Of a stretch of 12,799 nucleotides of DNA, positions 7,408 through 12,799 are shown in pieces. The notes beneath the pieces were generated by a model. That model saw only the letters and a program-made list of their open reading frames with translations, had not been told where the DNA came from and made no database searches. How positions within the stretch are numbered: the stretch's first letter is position 1; each line of letters begins with the position of its first letter. Source of the DNA: Actinomyces sp. HMSC035G02 (GTDB taxonomy: Bacteria > Actinomycetota > Actinomycetes > Actinomycetales > Actinomycetaceae); assembly GCA_001838165.1 (NCBI GenBank), contig KV835880.1:1-12799 (forward strand), in the 5' to 3' direction. Both the position numbers and the translations under genes were made by a program.

Positions 7408-8115
7408 CTAGCGCATATTCTCCGCGACAATCAGCAAGATGATCAGGCCCACCTGTAGGAGGAGCATGCCGAACGCAATACCGCGCGCAATGTTCACCTT
7501 TCGCGTCACGTCGGATGGAGCGTCAATCTCCCGGGCGAGGGCACACAGGCGCTGCGCGCGGATCGCGTTGGCGAGTAGCAGGATCACCGGCGTCGTGCAG
7601 AACCACACGAAGGACATCACGATGGCGACGGTCGCGTTGGACTTGAGCCGAGAGAAGGCCAGTTGCAGGTGCGGATCGATGGTCGGCTGCGCGGGCTGGC
7701 TGGCGTACGCGGCCTGCTGATTCACGCCGTACTGCGGGGCGGCGGCCTGCTGCATCGGCTGGGCGACGGGCGCAGGCTGCGCCTGGTAGGCGCTCGGCTG
7801 GCCGTAGGACGCCATCGGCTGGGCGGTGCCCTGCTGGGGATACGCAGCAGGGGTGCCGTACGCCGGTGCCGCGCTGGCGGCCGTGACCCCGCTATGCCCG
7901 GGAGCGTAAGGCGACTGCTGCACGGCAGGCGCAACGTTCACGGGTGCACCCGCAGGAGGCGCAAACTGTGCAGGGGCGGGAGCCTGCGGTGCAGCGGGAG
8001 CGTTCGACCACGACGAGGCGGACGCCCCGGCTTGGGGCGCGACCGGTCCGTCGCTGTGCTGCGGCCAGTCCCATCCGGCCGAAATTGCCCGCGAGGGCAT
8101 CTGTTCGTCACTCAT
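7408..8115 (-). CDS. small two-helix membrane protein with long Ala/Pro/Gln tail, paralogue C (235 aa)
   Basis: Longest member of the cluster. Residues 1-145 are a low-complexity tail rich in Ala, Pro and Gln, with AYGTP and SYGQP units. The conserved core follows: KSNA (158-161), helix at about 163-184, IDAPSDV (197-203) and helix at about 211-231. The ATG at 8115 gives the MSD beginning of its relatives and is preferred over a TTG four codons upstream, although its own Shine-Dalgarno site is poor. It starts 12 bases after the stop of paralogue D, so it is probably translated from the same transcript, perhaps by coupling. No terminator is visible after it, so reading into B is possible. Function unknown. 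Confidence 0.82.
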   Translation of the reverse strand: MSDEQMPSRAISAGWDWPQHSDGPVAPQAGASASSWSNAPAAPQAPAPAQFAPPAGAPVNVAPAVQQSPYAPGHSGVTAASAAPAYGTPAAYPQQGTAQPMASYGQPSAYQAQPAPVAQPMQQAAAPQYGVNQQAAYASQPAQPTIDPHLQLAFSRLKSNATVAIVMSFVWFCTTPVILLLANAIRAQRLCALAREIDAPSDVTRKVNIARGIAFGMLLLQVGLIILLIVAENMR

Positions 8116-8127
8116 ATCAACAACCAA

Positions 8128-8634
8128 TCACTTCTGAGAATCCACGAGCCAGACAAGGAGGAAGGGGGCGGCGATCAGAAGACCGAACAGCACGATCCCG
8201 ACAATTCCGCAGATGAGAGCCGTCGTTCGCGCGCCGCGCACGTCCCTCAGCACGTCCTCGGGTGCTCCCAGGCTCTCGGCCTCACTGATGAGACTCATGC
8301 TCCAGAACCACGCACCGAAGGACAGGAGCGGCCCCAACGTCACAAAGCTAACGAAAGACATGATGCGCACCATGGACGCGTTTGAACGCACACGCTCGAC
8401 GGCGGGGTTCAGAGCGTACACGACCTGGCCGTACATCGGCTGCCCGTAGGAAGCGCCCGCGCCGTACGAGACCTGGGCGCCATATGCGGGCTGGGTACCG
8501 TATGCGGGTTGCTGCACCGCAGGTGCCTGTCCGTAGGCGGGCTGGGCGCCGTACGAGGCCTGAGTGCCGTACGCTCGCTGGCTGCCGTAGGGGGTTTCGC
8601 CGCCCGGTCCGTAGGGATTGGAGGGATCGCTCAT
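8128..8634 (-). CDS. small two-helix membrane protein with YG-repeat tail, paralogue D (168 aa)
   Basis: First gene of the four in transcription order. Residues 1-72 contain about ten YG units of the type AYGTQ, SYGAQ and AYGQ, a low-complexity Tyr/Gly/Gln/Pro/Ala tail. The core is RSNA (83-86), a helix at about 88-112, LGAPEDV (122-128) and a second helix at about 137-163, ending in a short charged tail. The ATG at 8634 is supported by a GGAG site 6 bases upstream and by the MSDP beginning. Upstream lie a TATGAT -10 and a perfect palindrome. It is followed directly by paralogue C. The tail is repetitive at the DNA level too, so its length may vary between strains. Function unknown. Confidence 0.85.
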   Translation of the reverse strand: MSDPSNPYGPGGETPYGSQRAYGTQASYGAQPAYGQAPAVQQPAYGTQPAYGAQVSYGAGASYGQPMYGQVVYALNPAVERVRSNASMVRIMSFVSFVTLGPLLSFGAWFWSMSLISEAESLGAPEDVLRDVRGARTTALICGIVGIVLFGLLIAAPFLLVWLVDSQK

Positions 8635-8651
8635 CAATAGCTCCGGTCAGA

Positions 8652-8679
8652 ATGTGGGATCTTATCCTCCCACATCATA
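8652..8679 (-). promoter_or_regulatory. TATGAT -10 and adjoining palindrome before paralogues D and C
   Basis: The minus strand reads TATGAT (8674-8679), 40 bases before the ATG of paralogue D, matching the position of TACGAT at paralogues A and B. Just downstream, ATGTGGGA (8652-8659) and TCCCACAT (8668-8675) are perfect 8-bp inverted repeats eight bases apart, covering the expected transcription start. That placement suits a repressor site or a hairpin at the RNA 5' end. Paralogues A and B lack it. Confidence 0.5.
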
Positions 8680-8797
8680 CGAGCAACCTCTGCAACACGG
8701 AAGTTCCACCTCATTGTCCCTTCTCACCGCTCGCCACAACCCGACGCAACCCGCCCCCACGCCAGCGCACCCGGCCCGCCCCAGCCTCGTCCCACAT

Positions 8798-8833
8798 AAA
8801 AAAGTGCGGGGGCCGGTTTCCCGACCCCCGCAC
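8798..8833 (-). terminator. intrinsic terminator of the nrd operon
   Basis: GTGCGGGGG (8804-8812) pairs perfectly with CCCCCGCAC (8825-8833), with an inner CGG/CCG extension, and in the minus-strand RNA it is followed by six U residues (8803-8798). It lies 22 bases after the nrdE stop codon. This is the only hairpin in the window with a clear T-run. Confidence 0.9.
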
Positions 8834-8855
8834 CACCCGACAAACGGGCGTCACG

Positions 8856-11012
8856 TCACAGCATGCAGGACACGCAGCCCTCGACCTCCGTGCCCTCCAG
8901 GGCCATCTGGCGCAGGCGCATGTAGTACAGGGTCTTGATGCCCTTCTTCCACGCGTAGATGTAGGACTTGTTCAGGTCACGCGTCGTCACCGTATCCGGG
9001 TAGAACAGCGTGAGCGACAGGCCCTGATCCACGTGCTGGGTGGCCACCGCGTAAGTGTCGATGATCTTCTCCGGGCCGATCTCGTACGCGTCCTGGTAGT
9101 ACTCCAGGTTCTCGTTCGACATGTAGGGCGCCGGGTAGTAGACGCGGCCGATCTTGCCTTCCTTGCGGATCTCCACGCGGGACACGATCGGGTGAATCGA
9201 CGACGTCGAGTTGTTGATGTACGAGATGGAACCCGTCGGAGGCACGGCCTGCAGGTTCTGGTTGTACATGCCGTACTTCGCAACGTCGGCCGCCAGGGCC
9301 TCCCAGTCCGCCTGGGTCGGGACCTTGATCGACGAGGCGGCGAGCAGCTCACGGCACTTGTCCGTGGTGGGGGCCCACTCCTCGTCAATGTACTTGCGGA
9401 AGAACTCGCCCGACGCGTACTTCGACTCCTCGAAGCCCTCGAAGGTCTCGCCACGCTCGCGCGCGATCTTGCACGAGGCCTTGATGGCCTCGAACAGGAC
9501 CGTCATGAAGTACATGTTCGTGAAGTCCAGGGCCTCCTCGGAACCGTAGTGCACGTGCTCGCGCGCCAGGTAACCGTGCAGGTTCATCTGGCCCAGGCCG
9601 ATCGCGTGGCTCATCGCGTTGCCGCGAGCAATCGAGGGGACCGAGCCGATATCCGACAGGTCCGAGACGGCCGTCAGGCCACGGATCGCCATCTCGATCG
9701 TCTTCGAGAAGTCCGGGGAATCCATGGTCTTCGCGATGTTGAGCGAGCCCAGGTTGCAGGAGATGTCCTTGCCGACGTGCGAGTACGACAGGTCATCGTT
9801 GTAGGTCGAGGCCTCGGACACCTGCAGGATCTCCGAGCACAGGTTCGACATGGTGATGCGCCCCTTGATCGGGTTCGCCTTGTTCACCGTGTCCTCAAAG
9901 ACGATGTAGGGGTAGCCGGACTCGAACTGGATCTCCGCGATCGTCTGGAAGAAGCGACGCGCGTTGATCTTGCGCTTGTGGATGCGGCCGTCGTCCACCA
10001 TCTCGTGGTACTTCTCCGTCACCGAAATCTCGGAGAAGGGCACGCCGTACACGCGCTCCACGTCGTAGGGGCTGAACAGGTACATGTCCTCGTTCTTGCG
10101 GGCCAGCTCGAACGTGATGTCCGGGATGACGACGCCCAGAGACAGCGTCTTGATGCGGATCTTCTCGTCCGCGTTCTCACGCTTGGTGTCCAGGAACTGC
10201 ATGATGTCCGGGTGGTGCGCGTGCAGGTACACAGCGCCCGCGCCCTGACGCGCACCCAGCTGGTTCGCGTAAGAGAAGGAGTCCTCGAGCAGCTTCATGA
10301 CGGGCACGACGCCGCTGGACTGGTTCTGAATCTTCTTAATGGGGGCGCCCGACTCACGCAGGTTCGTCAGCTGCAGGGCGACGCCGCCGCCGCGCTTGGA
10401 CAGCTGCAGCGCGGAGTTGATGCCGCGCGCGATCGACTCCATGTTGTCCTCGATGCGCAGCAGGAAGCAGGAGACCAGCTCGCCGCGCGCCGCCTTGCCG
10501 GCGTTGAGGAAGGTCGGGGTTGCGGGCTGGAAGCGGCCCGTCATGATCTCATCGACGAAACTGCGAGCCAGCTCGATATCGCCGCGCGCCAGGTACAGCG
10601 ACACCATGGCGACGCGATCCTCGAAGCGCTCCAGGTAGCGCTTACCGTCGAAGGTCTTGAGCGTGTACGACGTGTAGTACTTGAACGCGCCCAGGAACGT
10701 CGGGAAGCGGAACTTGTGGGCATAGGCCTGCTTGTACAGCTCCTTGATGTCCGCGAAGTCGTACTGGTCCAGGACGTGCTTCTCGTAGTAGCCCTCGTCC
10801 ACCAGGTACTTCAGCTTCTCTTCCAGGTCGTGGAAGAACACCGTGTTCTGGTTGACGTGCTGGAGGAAGTACTGGCGAGCCGCCGCACGGTCCGCGTCGA
10901 ACTGGATGTGTCCGTTCGCGTCGTACAGGTTAAGCTGCGCGTTCAGCGCGTGGTAGTCCAGCTCCGGGGAGGGAGCTTCCTCTACGCCTGTGTCGGTGTA
11001 GTTTTCTGCCAA
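8856..11012 (-). CDS. nrdE: class Ib ribonucleotide reductase catalytic subunit NrdE (718 aa)
   Basis: Reduces ribonucleoside diphosphates to deoxyribonucleotides with the radical subunit NrdF. Catalytic residues are visible: the thiyl-radical Cys392 in the N-x-C-x-E motif (Asn390, Glu394), the redox pair Cys182 and Cys419, the radical-transfer pair Tyr696-Tyr697, and the C-terminal shuttle CVSC (713-716) that NrdH re-reduces. The regulatory ATP-cone of class Ia enzymes is absent, and the length is normal for NrdE. The start appears to be TTG at 11012, with GGA 6 bases before it; no in-frame ATG occurs nearby upstream. The gene overlaps the end of nrdI by 31 bases, which suggests coupled translation. 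A strong terminator follows and nrdF is not adjacent. Confidence 0.97.
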   Translation of the reverse strand: MAENYTDTGVEEAPSPELDYHALNAQLNLYDANGHIQFDADRAAARQYFLQHVNQNTVFFHDLEEKLKYLVDEGYYEKHVLDQYDFADIKELYKQAYAHKFRFPTFLGAFKYYTSYTLKTFDGKRYLERFEDRVAMVSLYLARGDIELARSFVDEIMTGRFQPATPTFLNAGKAARGELVSCFLLRIEDNMESIARGINSALQLSKRGGGVALQLTNLRESGAPIKKIQNQSSGVVPVMKLLEDSFSYANQLGARQGAGAVYLHAHHPDIMQFLDTKRENADEKIRIKTLSLGVVIPDITFELARKNEDMYLFSPYDVERVYGVPFSEISVTEKYHEMVDDGRIHKRKINARRFFQTIAEIQFESGYPYIVFEDTVNKANPIKGRITMSNLCSEILQVSEASTYNDDLSYSHVGKDISCNLGSLNIAKTMDSPDFSKTIEMAIRGLTAVSDLSDIGSVPSIARGNAMSHAIGLGQMNLHGYLAREHVHYGSEEALDFTNMYFMTVLFEAIKASCKIARERGETFEGFEESKYASGEFFRKYIDEEWAPTTDKCRELLAASSIKVPTQADWEALAADVAKYGMYNQNLQAVPPTGSISYINNSTSSIHPIVSRVEIRKEGKIGRVYYPAPYMSNENLEYYQDAYEIGPEKIIDTYAVATQHVDQGLSLTLFYPDTVTTRDLNKSYIYAWKKGIKTLYYMRLRQMALEGTEVEGCVSCML

Positions 11013-11398
11013 AACTGTTCCAGTCCTTCGCGAACTCTGGAGACGTCCTCGGGCGTGCCGAGGAGCTCGAACTTATACATGTGGGGGACCCCCAGCTTGG
11101 CCGCGATGATGTCGCCCGCGATGCAGTAGGCCTTGCCGAAGTTAGTGTTTCCCGACGAGATGACGCCCCTGCACAGGGCCCGATTATCGGGATCATTGAG
11201 GAACTTGATGACCTGTTTGGGCACAGCTCCCTTGAGATTTCCGCCGCCGTAGGTGGGCACGATGAGCACGTACTCATCGGTCACGCGCAGGGGTTCATCC
11301 TTGGGGTGCAACGGGATTCGCGCCGCCGGAAGGCCGAGCTTTTCAACAAAACGGCGGGTGTTGCCCGTCGCCGACGAAAAGTAGACGACGCTGCCCAT
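10982..11398 (-). CDS. nrdI: flavodoxin-like NrdI (138 aa)
   Basis: Small FMN protein that supplies the oxidant needed to assemble the dimanganese-tyrosyl radical centre of NrdF. The FMN phosphate loop SSATGNT is at residues 8-14, the VPTYGGG loop beside the flavin at about 50-56, and the SSGNTNFG segment follows, all typical of NrdI. Its length is usual for the family. The ATG at 11398 is preceded by an excellent AGGAAGGA site (11404-11411). The 3' end overlaps nrdE. A 190-base gap with a hairpin separates it from nrdH, so nrdI-nrdE may be expressed at a different level from nrdH. Confidence 0.96.
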   Translation of the reverse strand: MGSVVYFSSATGNTRRFVEKLGLPAARIPLHPKDEPLRVTDEYVLIVPTYGGGNLKGAVPKQVIKFLNDPDNRALCRGVISSGNTNFGKAYCIAGDIIAAKLGVPHMYKFELLGTPEDVSRVREGLEQFWQKTTPTQA

Positions 11399-11551
11399 GG
11401 TGATCCTTCCTGCTTGGCGGGATGCTGAATCTCTAGTGTCTCACCCCCGAGGCCCGGGTGAGGTTGCCTCGCACGCGTGTCCCATGTGGGATTGATCGAC
11501 GCGCCCTTTCCGAGGTGTGCGCCCCGGCCTCGTCCCCGCCCGGATACGCGA

Positions 11552-11577
11552 AAGTCCCGGCCTCGCGGCCGGGACTT
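11552..11577 (-). terminator. hairpin between nrdH and nrdI
   Basis: AAGTCCCGGCC (11552-11562) and GGCCGGGACTT (11567-11577) form a perfect 11-bp stem with a four-base loop, 12 bases after the nrdH stop. Without a T-run it may be a partial terminator, or may stabilise the nrdH message, letting nrdH be made in excess of nrdI and nrdE. Confidence 0.65.
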
Positions 11578-11588
11578 GTCGGCCAGGC

Positions 11589-11840
11589 TCAGGCCTGCAG
11601 CGCCAGGGGGGCAGCTGCGGCGGCGACGGCCTTGATGCGGTCGGGGCGGAAGCCGGACCAGTGATCCTCGCCGGCCACGACGACGGGGGCCTGCTGGTAG
11701 CCGAGGCCCTTAATGAAGGCAAGGGACTCCGCGTCCTGGGTGACGTCGATCTTCTCGTAGGAGACGCCCTGCTTGTCGAGGGCGCGGTAGGTCGCGTCGC
11801 ACTGGGGGCAGCGGGGCTTGGAGTAGACGGTGATCGACAT
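11589..11840 (-). CDS. nrdH: glutaredoxin-like redoxin NrdH (83 aa)
   Basis: Thiol-disulfide carrier that re-reduces NrdE after each turnover, itself usually reduced by thioredoxin reductase. The active site CPQC is at residues 11-14, and WSGFRPDRI near the C-terminus is the NrdH signature that sets it apart from ordinary glutaredoxins. The ATG at 11840 has AAGGAG 8 bases upstream and gives a standard-length protein; a longer frame starting at 11918 would add 26 residues with no homology-like character. It is the first gene of the nrdHIE operon and sits behind the multi-box regulatory region. Confidence 0.97.
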   Translation of the reverse strand: MSITVYSKPRCPQCDATYRALDKQGVSYEKIDVTQDAESLAFIKGLGYQQAPVVVAGEDHWSGFRPDRIKAVAAAAAPLALQA

Positions 11841-11882
11841 GTTCGTGTCTCCTTGCGGCTCAAGGCCGGACGTTGGCATCCT

Positions 11883-11926
11883 GTGTTGTCTTTCTGGCGG
11901 CTCGTTCGCCGCGAACACGACAACAC
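11883..11926 (-). promoter_or_regulatory. nested dyad in the nrdH leader
   Basis: GTGTTGTC (11883-11890) and GACAACAC (11919-11926) are perfect complements, and inside them GCGGC and GCCGC (11897-11901 and 11908-11912) form a second stem, with six-base gaps on both sides. Because the outer arm overlaps the candidate -10, it may act as a DNA operator and not as an RNA hairpin. Confidence 0.35.
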
Positions 11927-11950
11927 TACACCTCGTGGCCGCCCACGCAA
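11923..11950 (-). promoter_or_regulatory. candidate nrdH promoter
   Basis: The minus strand reads TTGCGT (11945-11950), a 16-base spacer, then TAGTGT (11923-11928). The inferred start site near 11916 gives a leader of about 75 bases. The nearest CTAG box ends five bases upstream of this -35, a sensible place for a regulator of nrd transcription. Confidence 0.45.
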
Positions 11951-11954
11951 GCGA

Positions 11955-11970
11955 CCCCTAGATGTTGTGT
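11955..11970 (-). promoter_or_regulatory. NrdR-like box 1, adjoining the nrdH promoter
   Basis: The minus strand reads ACACAACATCTAGGGG. Against the known NrdR consensus acaCwAtATaTwGwgt it keeps the whole left half (acaC-w-A), the central AT, and the T-w-G of the right half; only the outer right positions differ. NrdR is the dedicated repressor of ribonucleotide reductase genes and is widespread in actinobacteria. The position beside the candidate -35 supports the call. Confidence 0.65.
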
Positions 11971-11983
11971 GCGCCGCCCCGAC

Positions 11984-12194
11984 TGTGGACGAGACCTGAG
12001 GGGTCTGTGGATGGAGCGAGCGGTCAGGATCTCGGAGGAGTCTTCGAGGTTTGTCGCCCACTGCGCACAGGTACGCGAAGATGCGCGCAAACATTGGGGT
12101 TTTCGACTAACCCACGGGCACATCTAGGGGCTTTTAATACCCCCACACACGCCTGTGCACCCTGTGGATGAGCACATCACCACCCTGTGCATAA
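11984..12194. promoter_or_regulatory. four DnaA-box-like sites in two pairs
   Basis: Read on the minus strand against TTATCCACA: TCGTCCACA (11984-11992) and CCATCCACA (12006-12014) each differ at two positions; TCATCCACA (12163-12171) and TTATGCACA (12186-12194) at one. All have the same orientation, and the sites within each pair are 22-23 bases apart. DnaA control of ribonucleotide reductase genes is known in E. coli and B. subtilis; here it is inference. Confidence 0.35.
12115..12130 (+). promoter_or_regulatory. NrdR-like box 2
   Basis: CGGGCACATCTAGGGG shares the 11-base ACATCTAGGGG core with boxes 1 and 3. The left half is weak (G at the conserved C position). It lies about 160 bases further from nrdH than box 1. 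Confidence 0.45.
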
Positions 12195-12261
12195 CCGCCT
12201 GCCAACCACATGAAAGATGTCGAGCGTCACACTCTTTGGCGGGAGCCTTGGGCGTGTCGCA

Positions 12262-12310
12262 CCCGCACATCTAGGGGTCGTTGGCGACTAAGCGCCCCTA
12301 GATATAGGGG
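12262..12310. promoter_or_regulatory. NrdR-like boxes 3 and 4
   Basis: Box 3 is CCCGCACATCTAGGGG (12262-12277). Box 4 is CCCCTAGATATAGGGG (12295-12310), a 16-bp palindrome with arms CCCCTA/TAGGGG that meets every conserved NrdR position (C, A, AT, T, G). The starts are 33 bases apart, about three helical turns, similar to the spacing usually seen for paired NrdR boxes. Confidence 0.5.
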
Positions 12311-12406
12311 TGAGTGGCATTTTCGGCGAAACGACTGGAATCCTGCGGAAAGGCGGTTGAAGGATGGCTGGACGGGCCGCTCGCGGACGGCCTCGACGGC
12401 TGATGC

Positions 12407-12522
12407 GCCCTAGATCTAGGGGATGGCACGAGCCCTACATCTAGGGGGGCGGGACGCGACCTAGATCAAGGGGCTAACGCTCAACCAACATCTAGGGCCT
12501 GGATGCTCCCTGTATCTAGGCA
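12407..12522. promoter_or_regulatory. phased array of five NrdR-like boxes (5-9)
   Basis: Boxes start at 12407, 12432, 12458, 12483 and 12507, that is 25, 26, 25 and 24 bases apart. In order they are GCCCTAGATCTAGGGG (its inner 14 bases a perfect palindrome), GCCCTACATCTAGGGG, GACCTAGATCAAGGGG, AACCAACATCTAGGGC and TCCCTGTATCTAGGCA, so they decay from left to right. The spacing equals about 2.5 helical turns. The array is some 570-680 bases from nrdH and no gene is visible to its right inside the window. Confidence 0.5.
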
Positions 12523-12799
12523 GCGCCTCCCAGGCACTGCACACCAGCAGGCTCTGCCACTCGACAAAACACGCCCGGCACCGCCCCGCAACGGCTTCCC
12601 GCGAAAAACTTCGCCCGGCACCGCCCTTCCACCGGCATTTCCGCGAAAATGTTCGCCCAGCACGCCACAAACCGCTGGTTTTGGGCCATTTTTCGTGCGC
12701 TGGGCGAACTTCTTCGCGCTCGCGTCCACCATCAGACCGAGCAGGGCGAAAAATGTCACCCACAAGGCACGGAAACACGAGCGTCTTGAAAGAAAAATC
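12523..12799. repeat. degenerate tandem repeat of about 41 bp; no gene
   Basis: Three units begin near 12561, 12601 and 12643, each with an AAA-rich start (ACAAAAC, GCGAAAAAC, GCGAAAATG) followed by CGCCC[GA]GCAC.GCC. In addition, GTTCGCCCAGC (12651-12661) has a perfect inverted copy GCTGGGCGAAC (12699-12709). Open frames of about 100 codons on the minus strand run through this repeat but lack a start signal and any recognisable domain, so I do not call them genes. Confidence 0.45.

Noticed and set aside
8116..8127. TTG start four codons upstream of the ATG of paralogue C
   Set aside because: It would break the MSD beginning shared by all four paralogues. It is possible through coupling, as it follows the stop of D directly, but the ATG is more economical.
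8382..11129. 915-codon plus-strand open frame opposite nrdE
   Set aside because: It is antisense to an unmistakable nrdE and nrdI. High GC removes stop codons from the opposite strand, and the translation is Val/Arg/Leu-rich with no domain.
11425..11445. A tenth nrd box before nrdI (ACACTAGAGATTCAGC on the minus strand)
   Set aside because: The left half matches, but the central AT and the right-half G are lost, so it is no better than a chance CTAG.
11984..12194. Chromosomal replication origin
   Set aside because: There are only four weak DnaA-box matches, no AT-rich unwinding region, and no dnaA or dnaN nearby.
12407..12522. CRISPR-like array
   Set aside because: The repeats are only 16 bp, degenerate and palindromic, with spacers of about 9 bases, far too short for CRISPR.
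12461..12778. Two overlapping minus-strand frames of about 95-105 codons
   Set aside because: They run through the tandem repeat and the box array and have no ribosome-binding site or recognisable domain.

Overview
The window is high-GC DNA from an actinobacterium. The gene content and intergenic style best fit the Actinomycetaceae (Actinomyces/Schaalia), at moderate confidence and from protein character alone. Every gene I can support lies on the minus strand, so the window reads right to left. The long plus-strand frames opposite them are antisense shadows.

Right end, 11841-12799: a 959-base non-coding region upstream of nrdH. It holds nine copies of a 16-bp palindromic CTAG-centred motif with the geometry of an NrdR box, four DnaA-box-like sites in two pairs, a candidate nrdH promoter, and at the far right a degenerate tandem repeat of about 41 bp.

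Ribonucleotide reductase operon, 8798-11840: nrdH (redoxin), a strong hairpin, nrdI (flavodoxin that activates the metal centre), then nrdE (catalytic subunit), which overlaps nrdI by 31 bases and ends at a textbook intrinsic terminator. Together they make deoxyribonucleotides. The radical subunit gene nrdF is not in the window and must lie elsewhere.

Paralogous membrane-protein cluster, 6303-8634: four small proteins share one plan, a Pro/Gln/Tyr/Ala-rich tail followed by two membrane helices around a conserved [RK]SNA...AP.D[VI] core. Three have similar -10 elements 40-42 bases before their start codons. The fourth is translated from the transcript of its upstream neighbour. Their function is unknown; the layout resembles dispanin/CD225 or DUF4190 proteins.

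Orphan ABC-class ATPase, 4429-6180: a 583-residue protein of the poorly understood family 'predicted ATPase of the ABC class'.

ABC exporter pair, 591-3918: a MacB/LolD-type ATPase followed by an 844-residue FtsX-type permease. The pair is flanked by two direct copies of a 186-bp foldback repeat (318-503 and 4234-4419), with extra partial copies. A 105-bp AT-rich element with perfect 13-bp terminal inverted repeats (4043-4147) lies upstream of the pair. Bases 1-205 hold no gene, only a 13-bp direct repeat.
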